A stretch of 64,000 bases of DNA from Marinobacter lipolyticus (GTDB lineage: Bacteria; Pseudomonadota; Gammaproteobacteria; Pseudomonadales; Oleiphilaceae): assembly GCF_018424605.1 (NCBI RefSeq), contig NZ_QTKT01000004.1:248001-312000 (forward strand), read 5' to 3'. Numbering within the stretch: position 1 is the stretch's first letter; every line of letters begins with the position of its first letter. The notes under the pieces are model-generated. The model did not search any database. It was not told the DNA's origin and was given only the letters and a program-made list of their open reading frames with translations. The position numbers and the translations under genes were made by a program. Positions 47,931 to 55,747 of the stretch are shown piece by piece.

Positions 47931-49763
47931 TCAACTGAGCTGGTGGTCGCCGTAGAGCTGCGCGTATAGCCCGTCGCGGCGAATCAGCTCATCGTGATGC
48001 CCCTCTTCGATAATGCGACCGTCCTCAAACACGCAGGCGCGATCGGCCTTTCTCACCGCGCTCAGGCGGTGGGCGATGATCAGCGTGGTGCGCTGGCTGA
48101 GGAATTCATCCAGCGCCTCGTGAAGCCGGTGCTCGGTGTACGAATCCAGTGCCGAGGTGGCCTCATCAAGAATGACAATGGACGGCTCTGACAGCACCAT
48201 GCGGGCAATCGCCAGACGCTGGCGCTGGCCGCCGGAGAGCCGCACGCCCTGCCGGCCAATCATGGTATCCAGTTGCTGCGGCATGGCGGCAATGGTGTCA
48301 TCCAGCTGAGCGATGGCCAGCGCCTGCCAGAGCGCGTGGTCCGGCTTGTCCCGCCCCAATGTGAGGTTCTGCCGCACCGAATCGTTGAACAGCGCCGGGT
48401 GCTGCAATACGGTGGCAACATGCTCCCGCAAGCATGGAAGACCGATGCGCTGCACCGGCACACCATCAATCAAAACCTCCCCCTGCTGCGGCGTGTACAT
48501 ACCCAGAATAAGCTGCACCAGGGTGGATTTGCCGCCGCCACTGGCGCCGACCACCGCTACCTTTTCCCCCGCCGCCAGATGTAGATTGATGCCCCGCAGC
48601 ACCGGTTCATCCCCATAGCGGAAATGAATATCCCGCAGCGTCAGGCTGACCGTATGCCGATCGCGGAACGGATTCTCCAGCGCCGGGTAACGGGGCTCCT
48701 CGTCCAGTTCCAGCAAACGGTTGATGCGGCCCAGCGCGGCGTTGGCGGCAAACCAGGCGTACTGCATGTTGAGCATTTCCTGCACCGGGGTGAGCATGAA
48801 CCAGAGATACCCGAAGATCGCGAACATCATGCCGATGCTGAGATCGCTGAACAGCACCGTGACCATCGCCGCGGCGCGAAAGGCATCCACCCCGAACTGA
48901 AACAGCCCAAAGCTGGCGCGGGAGGCGGCATCGCTGCGCCACTCGAACTGGATGGCATGATCACGGACGTTTCGGGCCCGGCCGATGAGCTGACGCAGGT
49001 AATGCTGCTCGCGGTTCGCGGCCCGCAACTGATGAATGGCGTCAAGGGTTTCGGTCAGGTCGCCCTGAAAATCCTCGTAGGCACTGTTTTCCCGGCGCTT
49101 GAGGTCCTTGACCCGCTTGCCGATCAGAATGGTGGCAAAGATCACCAGGGGATTGAGCAGCAGAATCAGCAGCGCCAGCTGCCAGTGCACCCACAGCAGC
49201 ACCACGGCCGTGCCCGCCACGGTCAGGCTGGCGACCAGGAAGCGGCTGATGGTGCTGCCGAGGAACTGGTCGATGGTGTCCAGATCGGTGATGAAGTGGC
49301 TGCTGATGGCCCCCGAACCCCGGGTTTCGTACTCCGCCATGGCCACCCGTTGCAAGCGCCCCAGCAGGCGGGAGCGGATGCGAAACACCACGTCCTTGGA
49401 AATCTTGGAGAATTCCCGCGATTGCAGCACGTTGAACGCCAACGCCGACAAGCGCAGCAGGAAGGCCGCCAGCACCATCAGAGCAATATAGACCACCGGT
49501 TGCTGCCAACCCGCGGGTAATAGCTGGTTGAGGACCGGGAGCACCGGCCCGCTCTCCTCCAGCAGCACCTCATCCACCAACACCGGTAACAGCAGGGGCA
49601 CCGGCACACTCATCAGGGTGGCCAGGATCGCCAGCAGGTTGGCACGAACCAGCCGCGGCTTGTGCTTCAGCGCCAGTGCCAGAATGCCCCGCCAGTGGTA
49701 ATGGGCCGGATGGGTGGCGGATGTCGGCTCGACCGTGCCCGACTGTGCCGAATGATGTGCCAA
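47931..49763 (-). CDS. ABC exporter, fused permease/ATPase
   Basis: A half-transporter of about 610 residues: six transmembrane helices (about residues 25-320), then an ABC domain with Walker A GASGGGKST, signature RLSGGQRQRLAIARM, Walker B IVILDEA and the H-loop AHRLSAV. It is an MsbA/HlyB-type exporter without a C39 peptidase domain. The substrate cannot be told. TTG at 49763, behind GGGAGG, is the likely start; GTG 17 codons upstream is possible. The stop lies 21 nt beyond the convergent HD-GYP gene. Confidence 0.83.
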   Translation of the reverse strand: MAHHSAQSGTVEPTSATHPAHYHWRGILALALKHKPRLVRANLLAILATLMSVPVPLLLPVLVDEVLLEESGPVLPVLNQLLPAGWQQPVVYIALMVLAAFLLRLSALAFNVLQSREFSKISKDVVFRIRSRLLGRLQRVAMAEYETRGSGAISSHFITDLDTIDQFLGSTISRFLVASLTVAGTAVVLLWVHWQLALLILLLNPLVIFATILIGKRVKDLKRRENSAYEDFQGDLTETLDAIHQLRAANREQHYLRQLIGRARNVRDHAIQFEWRSDAASRASFGLFQFGVDAFRAAAMVTVLFSDLSIGMMFAIFGYLWFMLTPVQEMLNMQYAWFAANAALGRINRLLELDEEPRYPALENPFRDRHTVSLTLRDIHFRYGDEPVLRGINLHLAAGEKVAVVGASGGGKSTLVQLILGMYTPQQGEVLIDGVPVQRIGLPCLREHVATVLQHPALFNDSVRQNLTLGRDKPDHALWQALAIAQLDDTIAAMPQQLDTMIGRQGVRLSGGQRQRLAIARMVLSEPSIVILDEATSALDSYTEHRLHEALDEFLSQRTTLIIAHRLSAVRKADRACVFEDGRIIEEGHHDELIRRDGLYAQLYGDHQLS

Positions 49764-49901
49764 ATGGCCTCCCGGTTCTTGGATCTGATCTCTGCCATAC
49801 GTGCCAGGCAGCACAATAGTCTACCTGCCACGTTGTGGCCGGGGCAGGGGTTCTGTCATTATTGACGCCCGATTCTCTGACGGACCAGACCCAGGCTCAC
49901 T

Positions 49902-51356
49902 GTGAAACACGATTGTCATTACCACCCCGGCGACGCCGCCAAGTGGCACTGCGGCGAATGCCAGGTGCATTACTGCACCCGCTGCATGCCCGATGCCGAT
50001 AACCGCAAGCGCCACGCCCTTTGTCCCCGTTGCAGCCGCGCCATGCGCTATCTCGGCGCCGCCACCGAGGTGGTCCCGTTCTGGAACCGGCTGGGTGCCT
50101 TTTTCCGTTACCCGTTTCATACCGACCCGCTGATCGTTATCGCCATCTGCACGCTGGTGCCACTGCTGGTAAAGCCCAACATTGTCGGCATCGTGATCAC
50201 GCTGGTGCTGGCGCTGGCATTGCTCAAATACACCTACGACGTCATCCGCCACACCGCCGAAGGCCATATGAAACCACCCCCGGTCTCGGCGGCGTTCACC
50301 GGCGGCGGCTTCGACATTGTTTTCCTGCAGTTGCTCGTGTTTGTGCTGATGGGCGGCCTGGTGGGCGCAGCGGCGATGATCGGCGGCGGCCTGTTGATGA
50401 TGCTGGCGCTGGCCTTTGTCATCCTTGCCCTGCCGGCCAGCATCATGGTGCTGGCCATGGAGCGCTCGGTGGGTGCGGCGGTGAATCCGATGAACCTGGC
50501 CGTGCTGATCTCACGGATCGGCAGCCCCTATTTCCTGCTGTACGGTTACCTGATCCTGCTGACACTGGCCTCCGGCGCAGCCCAGGATTTCGCGGTGAAT
50601 CACTTTCCCCTGTGGTTCTCCCAGCCGCTGGCGGGCTTTCTCAACAGTACCTTTACCCTGATCCTGTTTCACATGCTGGGCTACCTGCTGTTCCAGTACC
50701 AGGAAGAGCTTGGCTTTGCCAGCGACCTGCAGGACGGCGATGAGCCCGGCGAGGTTCAGCATCGGGACCGCAGCGCCCGCTTTGACGCCGACATCGACAT
50801 GAACCTCAAGGACGGCAACTACGACCGGGTGCAGTCGATGCTCAAGGAAGCCCTGAAAAAAGACCCCCAGAATCCCCAGCGCCTCGGCCAGCTGTTCCAG
50901 CTGCTGAGCGCTCGCAACGACACCGCCGACCTTTACCGTTACCATCCCCGCCTGCTGGGCTGGCTGGCGGCCCGCAATGACGGCGATAGCGTTGCGACAC
51001 TGCTAAACAGCCTGGAAAACGTGGAACCGGGCTTTCGCCTCGACGACCCTGAGCTGGCCGTGCTTTGCGCCCGCACCCTGTACCAGCGCGGCCACTACAA
51101 AGCGGTGCTGAAGCTTCTGCAGGATTTCCACAAGCGCTTCCCGGACAGCCAGGAACTGGCGCCGGCCTATCTGCTGGTGGCGCAAGCGCTGGCCAATGGC
51201 CTGAACCAGTGGGAAAAAGCCACGGCGTTTCTCAACTTCATCCAGAAGCGCTGTAGCAATCACCCGCTGCATGAACAGATCGACGCTTATCGGAATCAGG
51301 CAGAAAATCGCGAGCCACTGAAGGGGCCGAAGGCGTCGTTTGTGGTTCAGGAGTAA
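49902..51356 (+). CDS. Zinc-finger membrane protein with a helical repeat tail
   Basis: A 484-residue protein with three parts: an N-terminal B-box-like zinc finger (Cys/His in DCHYHPGDAAKWHCGECQ, YCTRCMP, CPRCSRAM), about six membrane helices (about 75-280), and a soluble C-terminal region (about 290-484) with TPR-like helices (YDRVQSMLKEALKKDPQNP, RALYQRGHYKAVLKLLQDF-like). The middle resembles DUF4013. Function unknown; it could act in membrane protein quality control. GTG is the start. It faces a rhomboid gene across a palindromic element. Confidence 0.78.
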   Translation: MKHDCHYHPGDAAKWHCGECQVHYCTRCMPDADNRKRHALCPRCSRAMRYLGAATEVVPFWNRLGAFFRYPFHTDPLIVIAICTLVPLLVKPNIVGIVITLVLALALLKYTYDVIRHTAEGHMKPPPVSAAFTGGGFDIVFLQLLVFVLMGGLVGAAAMIGGGLLMMLALAFVILALPASIMVLAMERSVGAAVNPMNLAVLISRIGSPYFLLYGYLILLTLASGAAQDFAVNHFPLWFSQPLAGFLNSTFTLILFHMLGYLLFQYQEELGFASDLQDGDEPGEVQHRDRSARFDADIDMNLKDGNYDRVQSMLKEALKKDPQNPQRLGQLFQLLSARNDTADLYRYHPRLLGWLAARNDGDSVATLLNSLENVEPGFRLDDPELAVLCARTLYQRGHYKAVLKLLQDFHKRFPDSQELAPAYLLVAQALANGLNQWEKATAFLNFIQKRCSNHPLHEQIDAYRNQAENREPLKGPKASFVVQE

Positions 51357-51467
51357 GGCACTTGGTTAGCAGGGCTTTCCAAAACACGCTGTGAATACAT
51401 CCCTGTACGCTCCGCTCCGCCATCCATGGCTCCGCAGGGTTTTGGAAAGCCCTGCCAACCAAGCGCC
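51357..51467. repeat. Palindromic intergenic element C
   Basis: Arms of 29 bp (51357-51385 and 51439-51467, two mismatches) flank a 53-nt core with ACGCT, CATCCCTG, ACGCT and CCATCCATGG in the same order as elements A and B. The inner stem is shorter (GCCAT/ATGGC). It lies between two convergent genes, the zinc-finger membrane protein and the rhomboid; one arm begins right at the end of the first gene's stop codon. Confidence 0.8.
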
Positions 51468-51476
51468 CCGGACTTC

Positions 51477-52925
51477 TCAGCCAGCCTGCAACATTTGTTT
51501 GTAATGACGCGCTTTTGGCGTCATCTGGCGCTTTTCAAATTCCTCCGCCAGCAGCCGACAGGCTTCGGTGGTCAGCAGTTCATCACCGCAGCTGCGCAGG
51601 CGTTCAAACGCTTTTTCTGCGGCTTTCAGGTCGTCGTGGCGAAGGCTGGTGAACAGCACGCGGTTGTGATCCTCCGCCGCCAGCGGTGCATAACCCTCGC
51701 CCTTGCCCAGGTACTCCCGCCAGACTTCGATCAGGCGCTCTGGCTGCTTGCGGGTCAGGGTCTCGTTCATCAGTTCGCGGGTACGCTCCCGGTAAAGCGG
51801 CAAATCCGGTCGTAGTTTGGCCAGTTGATACAAATGTTCAAGCAGCACCAGGCGCTCGGGGTGCCTTTGCCAGAGCGCCTCGAACTGGCGTTGCGCCACC
51901 TCGAACTCCATGCGACCAAGGCTGCCCATGGCCTGGGCGTAGGCGGTGGTGAATCGCTCGTCCTGCTCTTCCACCTCCGGCTCGAAAAACGTGTCACGCA
52001 CCTGGAACACGCTTTTGCCCAGCAGCCATACCAGCCCCGCACCGGCCACCAGCCCGCCGGCGTGAGCCATGTAGGCAATGCCGGTGGCGCCGGCAAACCA
52101 GTAATCGTAGATCTCTTTGCCCAGCCAGACCGGCAACAACGCCAGTGCTGGCGCCCGGAAATAGTTGAAGTAGACGCCGACAAAATAGAAAAAACGGATC
52201 TTCTGCAGGCCGTAGATGGCCACATACATGCCCATCAGCCCGGAAATTGACCCGGATGCGCCCACCAGTGGTATCGGGCTTCCAACGGAAAACGCGGTAA
52301 ATACCAGCCCGGACAAGGCACCGCAAAGCAGGTAAGCAAGCAAATACTTACCGGGCCCCAACGCTTTCTCCACCGTAAAGCCGAGCAGGAACAGGAACAC
52401 CAGGTTACCGATGATGTGACCCCAGCCCCCATGCAGGAACTGGTAGGTGATCAGGTCGGACAGTGACAGCTCCGCCGGCACCAGGCCCAGCTGATTGGCA
52501 CTGAGCCGGTCCATGTAGCTGTCCTGGATGACGCCCCGCTGTTCGGCCCAACGCTGCCGGTCGGCGGGCGCCCACAACAGTTCGCGGTTCTGCTGCATGT
52601 AATGGTAGAACTCGGGGTCCATCAGCAGGCTCACCGCCACCCACACGGAATCGTCGGAAGCCCGCAATTCCTGGAAATCCTGCAGCTCCAGGATGCGTTC
52701 GGACTCGCCTTCGAAGCGGATCTGCCGTTGCAGGTAATCCTCGTAGACCGGCGCCTCCAGTTCGATGAGGCCGGACTCCAGGTAGGCCTCGATGGCGCCT
52801 TCAAGCTTGCGGCTGTCATCCCCCTGGTAGAACAGGAAAACCAGCAGGCAGGTCATGATCAGGCCCAGGGTGACCCAGGGCGGGCGGCGCCAGTTGACGG
52901 CGTTTTCAGCAGGAATAATCAGCAT
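51477..52925 (-). CDS. Rhomboid intramembrane serine protease with helical repeat tail
   Basis: A 482-residue rhomboid. Catalytic Ser is in LVGASGSISGLMG and catalytic His in AYMAHAGGLVAG; the TYQFLHGGWGHIIGNLVFLFLLG stretch is the conserved helix-1/L1 region. A long periplasmic segment (about 35-155) follows the first helix, and the C-terminal 160 residues form TPR-like helices, as in other proteobacterial long rhomboids. It cleaves transmembrane substrates within the membrane. Substrate unknown. The neighbour facing it is also a membrane protein with a TPR-like tail. Confidence 0.88.
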   Translation of the reverse strand: MLIIPAENAVNWRRPPWVTLGLIMTCLLVFLFYQGDDSRKLEGAIEAYLESGLIELEAPVYEDYLQRQIRFEGESERILELQDFQELRASDDSVWVAVSLLMDPEFYHYMQQNRELLWAPADRQRWAEQRGVIQDSYMDRLSANQLGLVPAELSLSDLITYQFLHGGWGHIIGNLVFLFLLGFTVEKALGPGKYLLAYLLCGALSGLVFTAFSVGSPIPLVGASGSISGLMGMYVAIYGLQKIRFFYFVGVYFNYFRAPALALLPVWLGKEIYDYWFAGATGIAYMAHAGGLVAGAGLVWLLGKSVFQVRDTFFEPEVEEQDERFTTAYAQAMGSLGRMEFEVAQRQFEALWQRHPERLVLLEHLYQLAKLRPDLPLYRERTRELMNETLTRKQPERLIEVWREYLGKGEGYAPLAAEDHNRVLFTSLRHDDLKAAEKAFERLRSCGDELLTTEACRLLAEEFEKRQMTPKARHYKQMLQAG

Positions 52926-53187
52926 GGGCGGTCACAATTCATCACAATTCGTCCCTGAAAAAGTGCTTTTTACCACAGCGGGGCCAGCTTTTCGCGCTCT
53001 AATGGCTGACAGGGTGATTCGGAAAGGCCAGTGTCATACCAGCTTCACATAAATGTCATTCAATCATGACTGCCGGCAAACCGTGAATCACCCGCTATCG
53101 ACCATTCGCCAATTGCCGTTGTTGCCGCCTGCGCCAATAGTAGTCGGCAACAACAAGAAACCGGATACCGGAAACAAGGAAACTGAC

Positions 53188-53631
53188 ATGACCGTACTCG
53201 TACTGGACAACCCGGAAATGCTGGCCAGAGCCGCAATAGAGGCGGGCCAGTTGCTGTCTGCGACGGCAGCAAGCGAAATCCGCAAGCCGCACCGGATGCG
53301 TTTCCACTATGGTTTCAACAAACACACTCTGGATCAGCAGGGCATGGACATCTTGCGTCAGCACGCCGCCTACCTGCGGCAACAACCGGGTGTTCGGGTG
53401 CACATCCACGGCCATGCGGACAATTTCGGGTCAGAGGACTACAACCGCTTCCTGTCCCGGCTGCGGGCCAGTGCCGCCGCCCGCGTGCTGATGGAGGAAG
53501 GCGTCAGGGAATCCCGCATCACCACCTCCGGCTGGGGCAGCGACCGGCCACTGGCGCGCCCGGAAGACCGGGCGGCGAACCGCCGCCTTGAGCTGGAATA
53601 CATCACCCAGGAAATGGCCGCGGCGCTGTAG
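53188..53631 (+). CDS. OmpA-domain protein without an export signal
   Basis: A 147-residue protein that is mostly an OmpA/MotB peptidoglycan-binding domain (FHYGFNKHTLDQQGMDIL, HIHGHADNFGSEDYNRFLSR, SGWGSDRPLARPEDRAANRRLELEYI), including the conserved Asp and Arg that grip diaminopimelate. Unlike normal members it has neither a signal peptide, lipobox nor transmembrane helix at either plausible start (MTVLVL or further upstream). AAGGA precedes the chosen ATG. It may be cytoplasmic, exported in an unusual way, or start further upstream than I can see. MAPEG gene is convergent. Confidence 0.8.
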   Translation: MTVLVLDNPEMLARAAIEAGQLLSATAASEIRKPHRMRFHYGFNKHTLDQQGMDILRQHAAYLRQQPGVRVHIHGHADNFGSEDYNRFLSRLRASAAARVLMEEGVRESRITTSGWGSDRPLARPEDRAANRRLELEYITQEMAAAL

Positions 53632-53643
53632 GCGCCGACGGCT

Positions 53644-54045
53644 CTACCCGTAGACCTGGTAAACGTTCGCCAGCAGCAGGATGGCGGCAACCAGGATTGC
53701 AAGCCAGGTCAGCACGACCCCCAGGATACGGGCCTTGTGAGGCCCGCCGCGGCCATTGATCATGCCCCAGGCGTGCAGTATCCGCCCCACCACCAGCGCC
53801 ATGCCGGTCCAGTAAATCAGGCTGGCCGCCACGCCATTGAGCTCCGCCAGACCCAGCATGATCAGGCACAGCGGTGCGTACTCCACCAGGTTGGCCTGGG
53901 CACGCACGGTGGCGTGGAACTCACGATCGTCAGTCACCCCCAGACCTTTGCGGTACTTCAGCCGGAAACGCACCACCTGGAACGACAGGACCAGTAACAG
54001 TAAGCCGGTAACTGCGGCGAAGATCGCCGTGACGGGTACAATCAT
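53644..54045 (-). CDS. MAPEG-family membrane protein
   Basis: A 133-residue protein with four transmembrane helices. FHATVRAQANLVEYAPLCLIMLGLAELNG and GRILHAWGMINGRG match the bacterial MAPEG family, related to eukaryotic glutathione-dependent membrane enzymes; bacterial function is not established. It starts 2 nt after the GlsB-like gene stop, so the two are co-transcribed. Confidence 0.88.
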   Translation of the reverse strand: MIVPVTAIFAAVTGLLLLVLSFQVVRFRLKYRKGLGVTDDREFHATVRAQANLVEYAPLCLIMLGLAELNGVAASLIYWTGMALVVGRILHAWGMINGRGGPHKARILGVVLTWLAILVAAILLLANVYQVYG

Positions 54046-54047
54046 GG

Positions 54048-54290
54048 TCAGGCCTTCTTGATCGCGCTGACGATCGCCAGCAACAGCACCGCGCCCACTG
54101 TCGCGGTCACCAGTTCACCCACCGCGCCCTGGGCGGCAAGGCCGAGCAGGCGGAAGACGAAACCACCCAGGAACGACCCGACAATACCGATACCGATGTT
54201 GGCCAGTACACCAAAGCCGCGCCCCTTCATGATCAGCCCGGCCAGCCAGCCGGCGACACCACCAATAATCAGAAACAGAATCAGATTCAT
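54048..54290 (-). CDS. GlsB/YeaQ/YmgE-type small membrane protein
   Basis: An 80-residue transglycosylase-associated family protein: three membrane helices with glycine-rich motifs GGVAGWLAGLIMKGRGFGVLAN and GIVGSFLGGFVFRLLG. Often stress-induced; molecular role unknown. The ATG of MNLILF is favoured because GGGAG lies 9 nt upstream, whereas the ATG three codons earlier would sit directly on it. Confidence 0.87.
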   Translation of the reverse strand: MNLILFLIIGGVAGWLAGLIMKGRGFGVLANIGIGIVGSFLGGFVFRLLGLAAQGAVGELVTATVGAVLLLAIVSAIKKA

Positions 54291-54386
54291 AACACGCATC
54301 TCCCTGCCGTTCGGACGAATAATTCAGACCCGGAAAGACTGCCCTGTTTTCCGTTCTGCTTCAAGCACATCCGAATCAGGGCCGGG

Positions 54387-55088
54387 TCAGGCCATGGCGG
54401 CGATGGCGGCTTCCATCTCACGACGGCAGCGCGCCATCAGTTCGGGAATGTCGTCGCTGGTAAGGTGCGCGGTCTCGATGGGCGGCAGGATCCGGATCGA
54501 CACCGGCTCCCGGCGCCCGGTCCAGCCGAGGGTGCCGTCCTGATACTGGCGGGCACAGACCATGGTGATGGGGGCGCCGGAAGCAACAGCGGCATGGAAG
54601 GCGCCTTTCTTGAACTTCTGCAGGCCGAGTCCGCGGCTGCGGGTGCCCTCAGGAAACACCCACAGGCTCTTGCGATCGCGGGCGATGGCGTCGCTGGTGG
54701 CCTGCATCACCGCGATGGCCTTGTGTGAGCGGGCGCGGTTGAGAATCACGTTGCCACCGAGCCAGAACACCTGGCCGAAAAATGGCAGCCACACCAGCGA
54801 CGACTTGCCCACGGTCACGGTCCGCGGCGGCAGCAGGTCCCCCATCACGAACAGGTCATCGTTGTGCTGGTGGTTGGCAATCATCACCGTGGGGCGGTCC
54901 AGCGGCACGTGTTCCCGCCCACTCAAAGGGCGCTCCATACCCAGCAGAAAACGCCCGACTCTGGCCACCGCAAACCCCAGTAACCGGTTATTGTCAGGAT
55001 TGAAGGGACGGGCCAGATACAGAGCCAAGGCAAAAAAACAGATAACCGGCACACTCAGCCAGGCCAGGAATTTTCTCAGAACACCCAT
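54387..55088 (-). CDS. 1-acyl-sn-glycerol-3-phosphate acyltransferase (PlsC-like)
   Basis: A 233-residue membrane acyltransferase. NHQHNDD (the NHxxxxD catalytic motif, here NHQHND) and VFPEGTRSRG are the acyl-acceptor motifs; a membrane helix lies near the N-terminus. It adds the second fatty acid to make phosphatidic acid. No clear ribosome site precedes the ATG of MGVLRK; a GTG five codons upstream is possible. Confidence 0.87.
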   Translation of the reverse strand: MGVLRKFLAWLSVPVICFFALALYLARPFNPDNNRLLGFAVARVGRFLLGMERPLSGREHVPLDRPTVMIANHQHNDDLFVMGDLLPPRTVTVGKSSLVWLPFFGQVFWLGGNVILNRARSHKAIAVMQATSDAIARDRKSLWVFPEGTRSRGLGLQKFKKGAFHAAVASGAPITMVCARQYQDGTLGWTGRREPVSIRILPPIETAHLTSDDIPELMARCRREMEAAIAAMA

Positions 55089-55135
55089 GCAACACGAACT
55101 CACTGATTAAATTGGCGCACAAGTGTAAGCCAAAC

Positions 55136-55747
55136 CTACAGCCCGGCAACAGTATCGATTTGTACCTGTTCGTTACCTGCCACGGCCGCCGGCTCAGGGT
55201 CCGAGGTCGCCTCGACCACGTAGCGCAAGGGCCCGTCGGAATCGAGGCTGTCGAAGGGGTAGCAGGTCACCAGTAGCAGGGTATCGTCCGCCAGCTGGCC
55301 GGTGTCGATCTGCTCGTAACGGCTATCGACAACGCGAATCGTCTCGACCCGATAGCGATACCAGTTGCCGGAGCGCGTTTGCAGTTTCAGCTGGCTGCCG
55401 GCCTGCAGATGACGCAGCCCGGTGAAATGGGTGTCCCGGTGGCCGGCGATGATCACCGGACCGGAACCCGCGGCATTGCCCAGAACCTGTCCCGGCCCGA
55501 ACGCCAGGCTCTCACCGTGGGCGCCGTCCAGCACGAGCATCGACTGGCCCAGATCCGGCAGCGCCAACCGCGCCACCGGCCAGGTGTCCGCCCATGGCCA
55601 CGGCCGGGCCTCGGACTGCCGCGCCTGACTTTCTGCCCAGGCCAGTTCCAGCAACTCCTGGGCCACCAGCGCCTTGAATGGAATCCACAAGCCCACAGCC
55701 AGCACGGCGGCGAAGACCATGGTCAACAACCCCAGCAAACGGCTCAT
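55136..55747 (-). CDS. Proteobacterial dedicated sortase
   Basis: A 203-residue class of sortase seen in marine proteobacteria. A membrane helix (about 5-25) precedes the catalytic domain with His103 (AGHRDTHF), Cys162 (LLVTCYPF) and Arg175 (GPLRYVV), the complete sortase triad. It should cut and anchor its single neighbouring target. Its ATG overlaps the target gene's stop by 4 nt (ATGA), so the two are translationally coupled. Confidence 0.92.
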   Translation of the reverse strand: MSRLLGLLTMVFAAVLAVGLWIPFKALVAQELLELAWAESQARQSEARPWPWADTWPVARLALPDLGQSMLVLDGAHGESLAFGPGQVLGNAAGSGPVIIAGHRDTHFTGLRHLQAGSQLKLQTRSGNWYRYRVETIRVVDSRYEQIDTGQLADDTLLLVTCYPFDSLDSDGPLRYVVEATSDPEPAAVAGNEQVQIDTVAGL

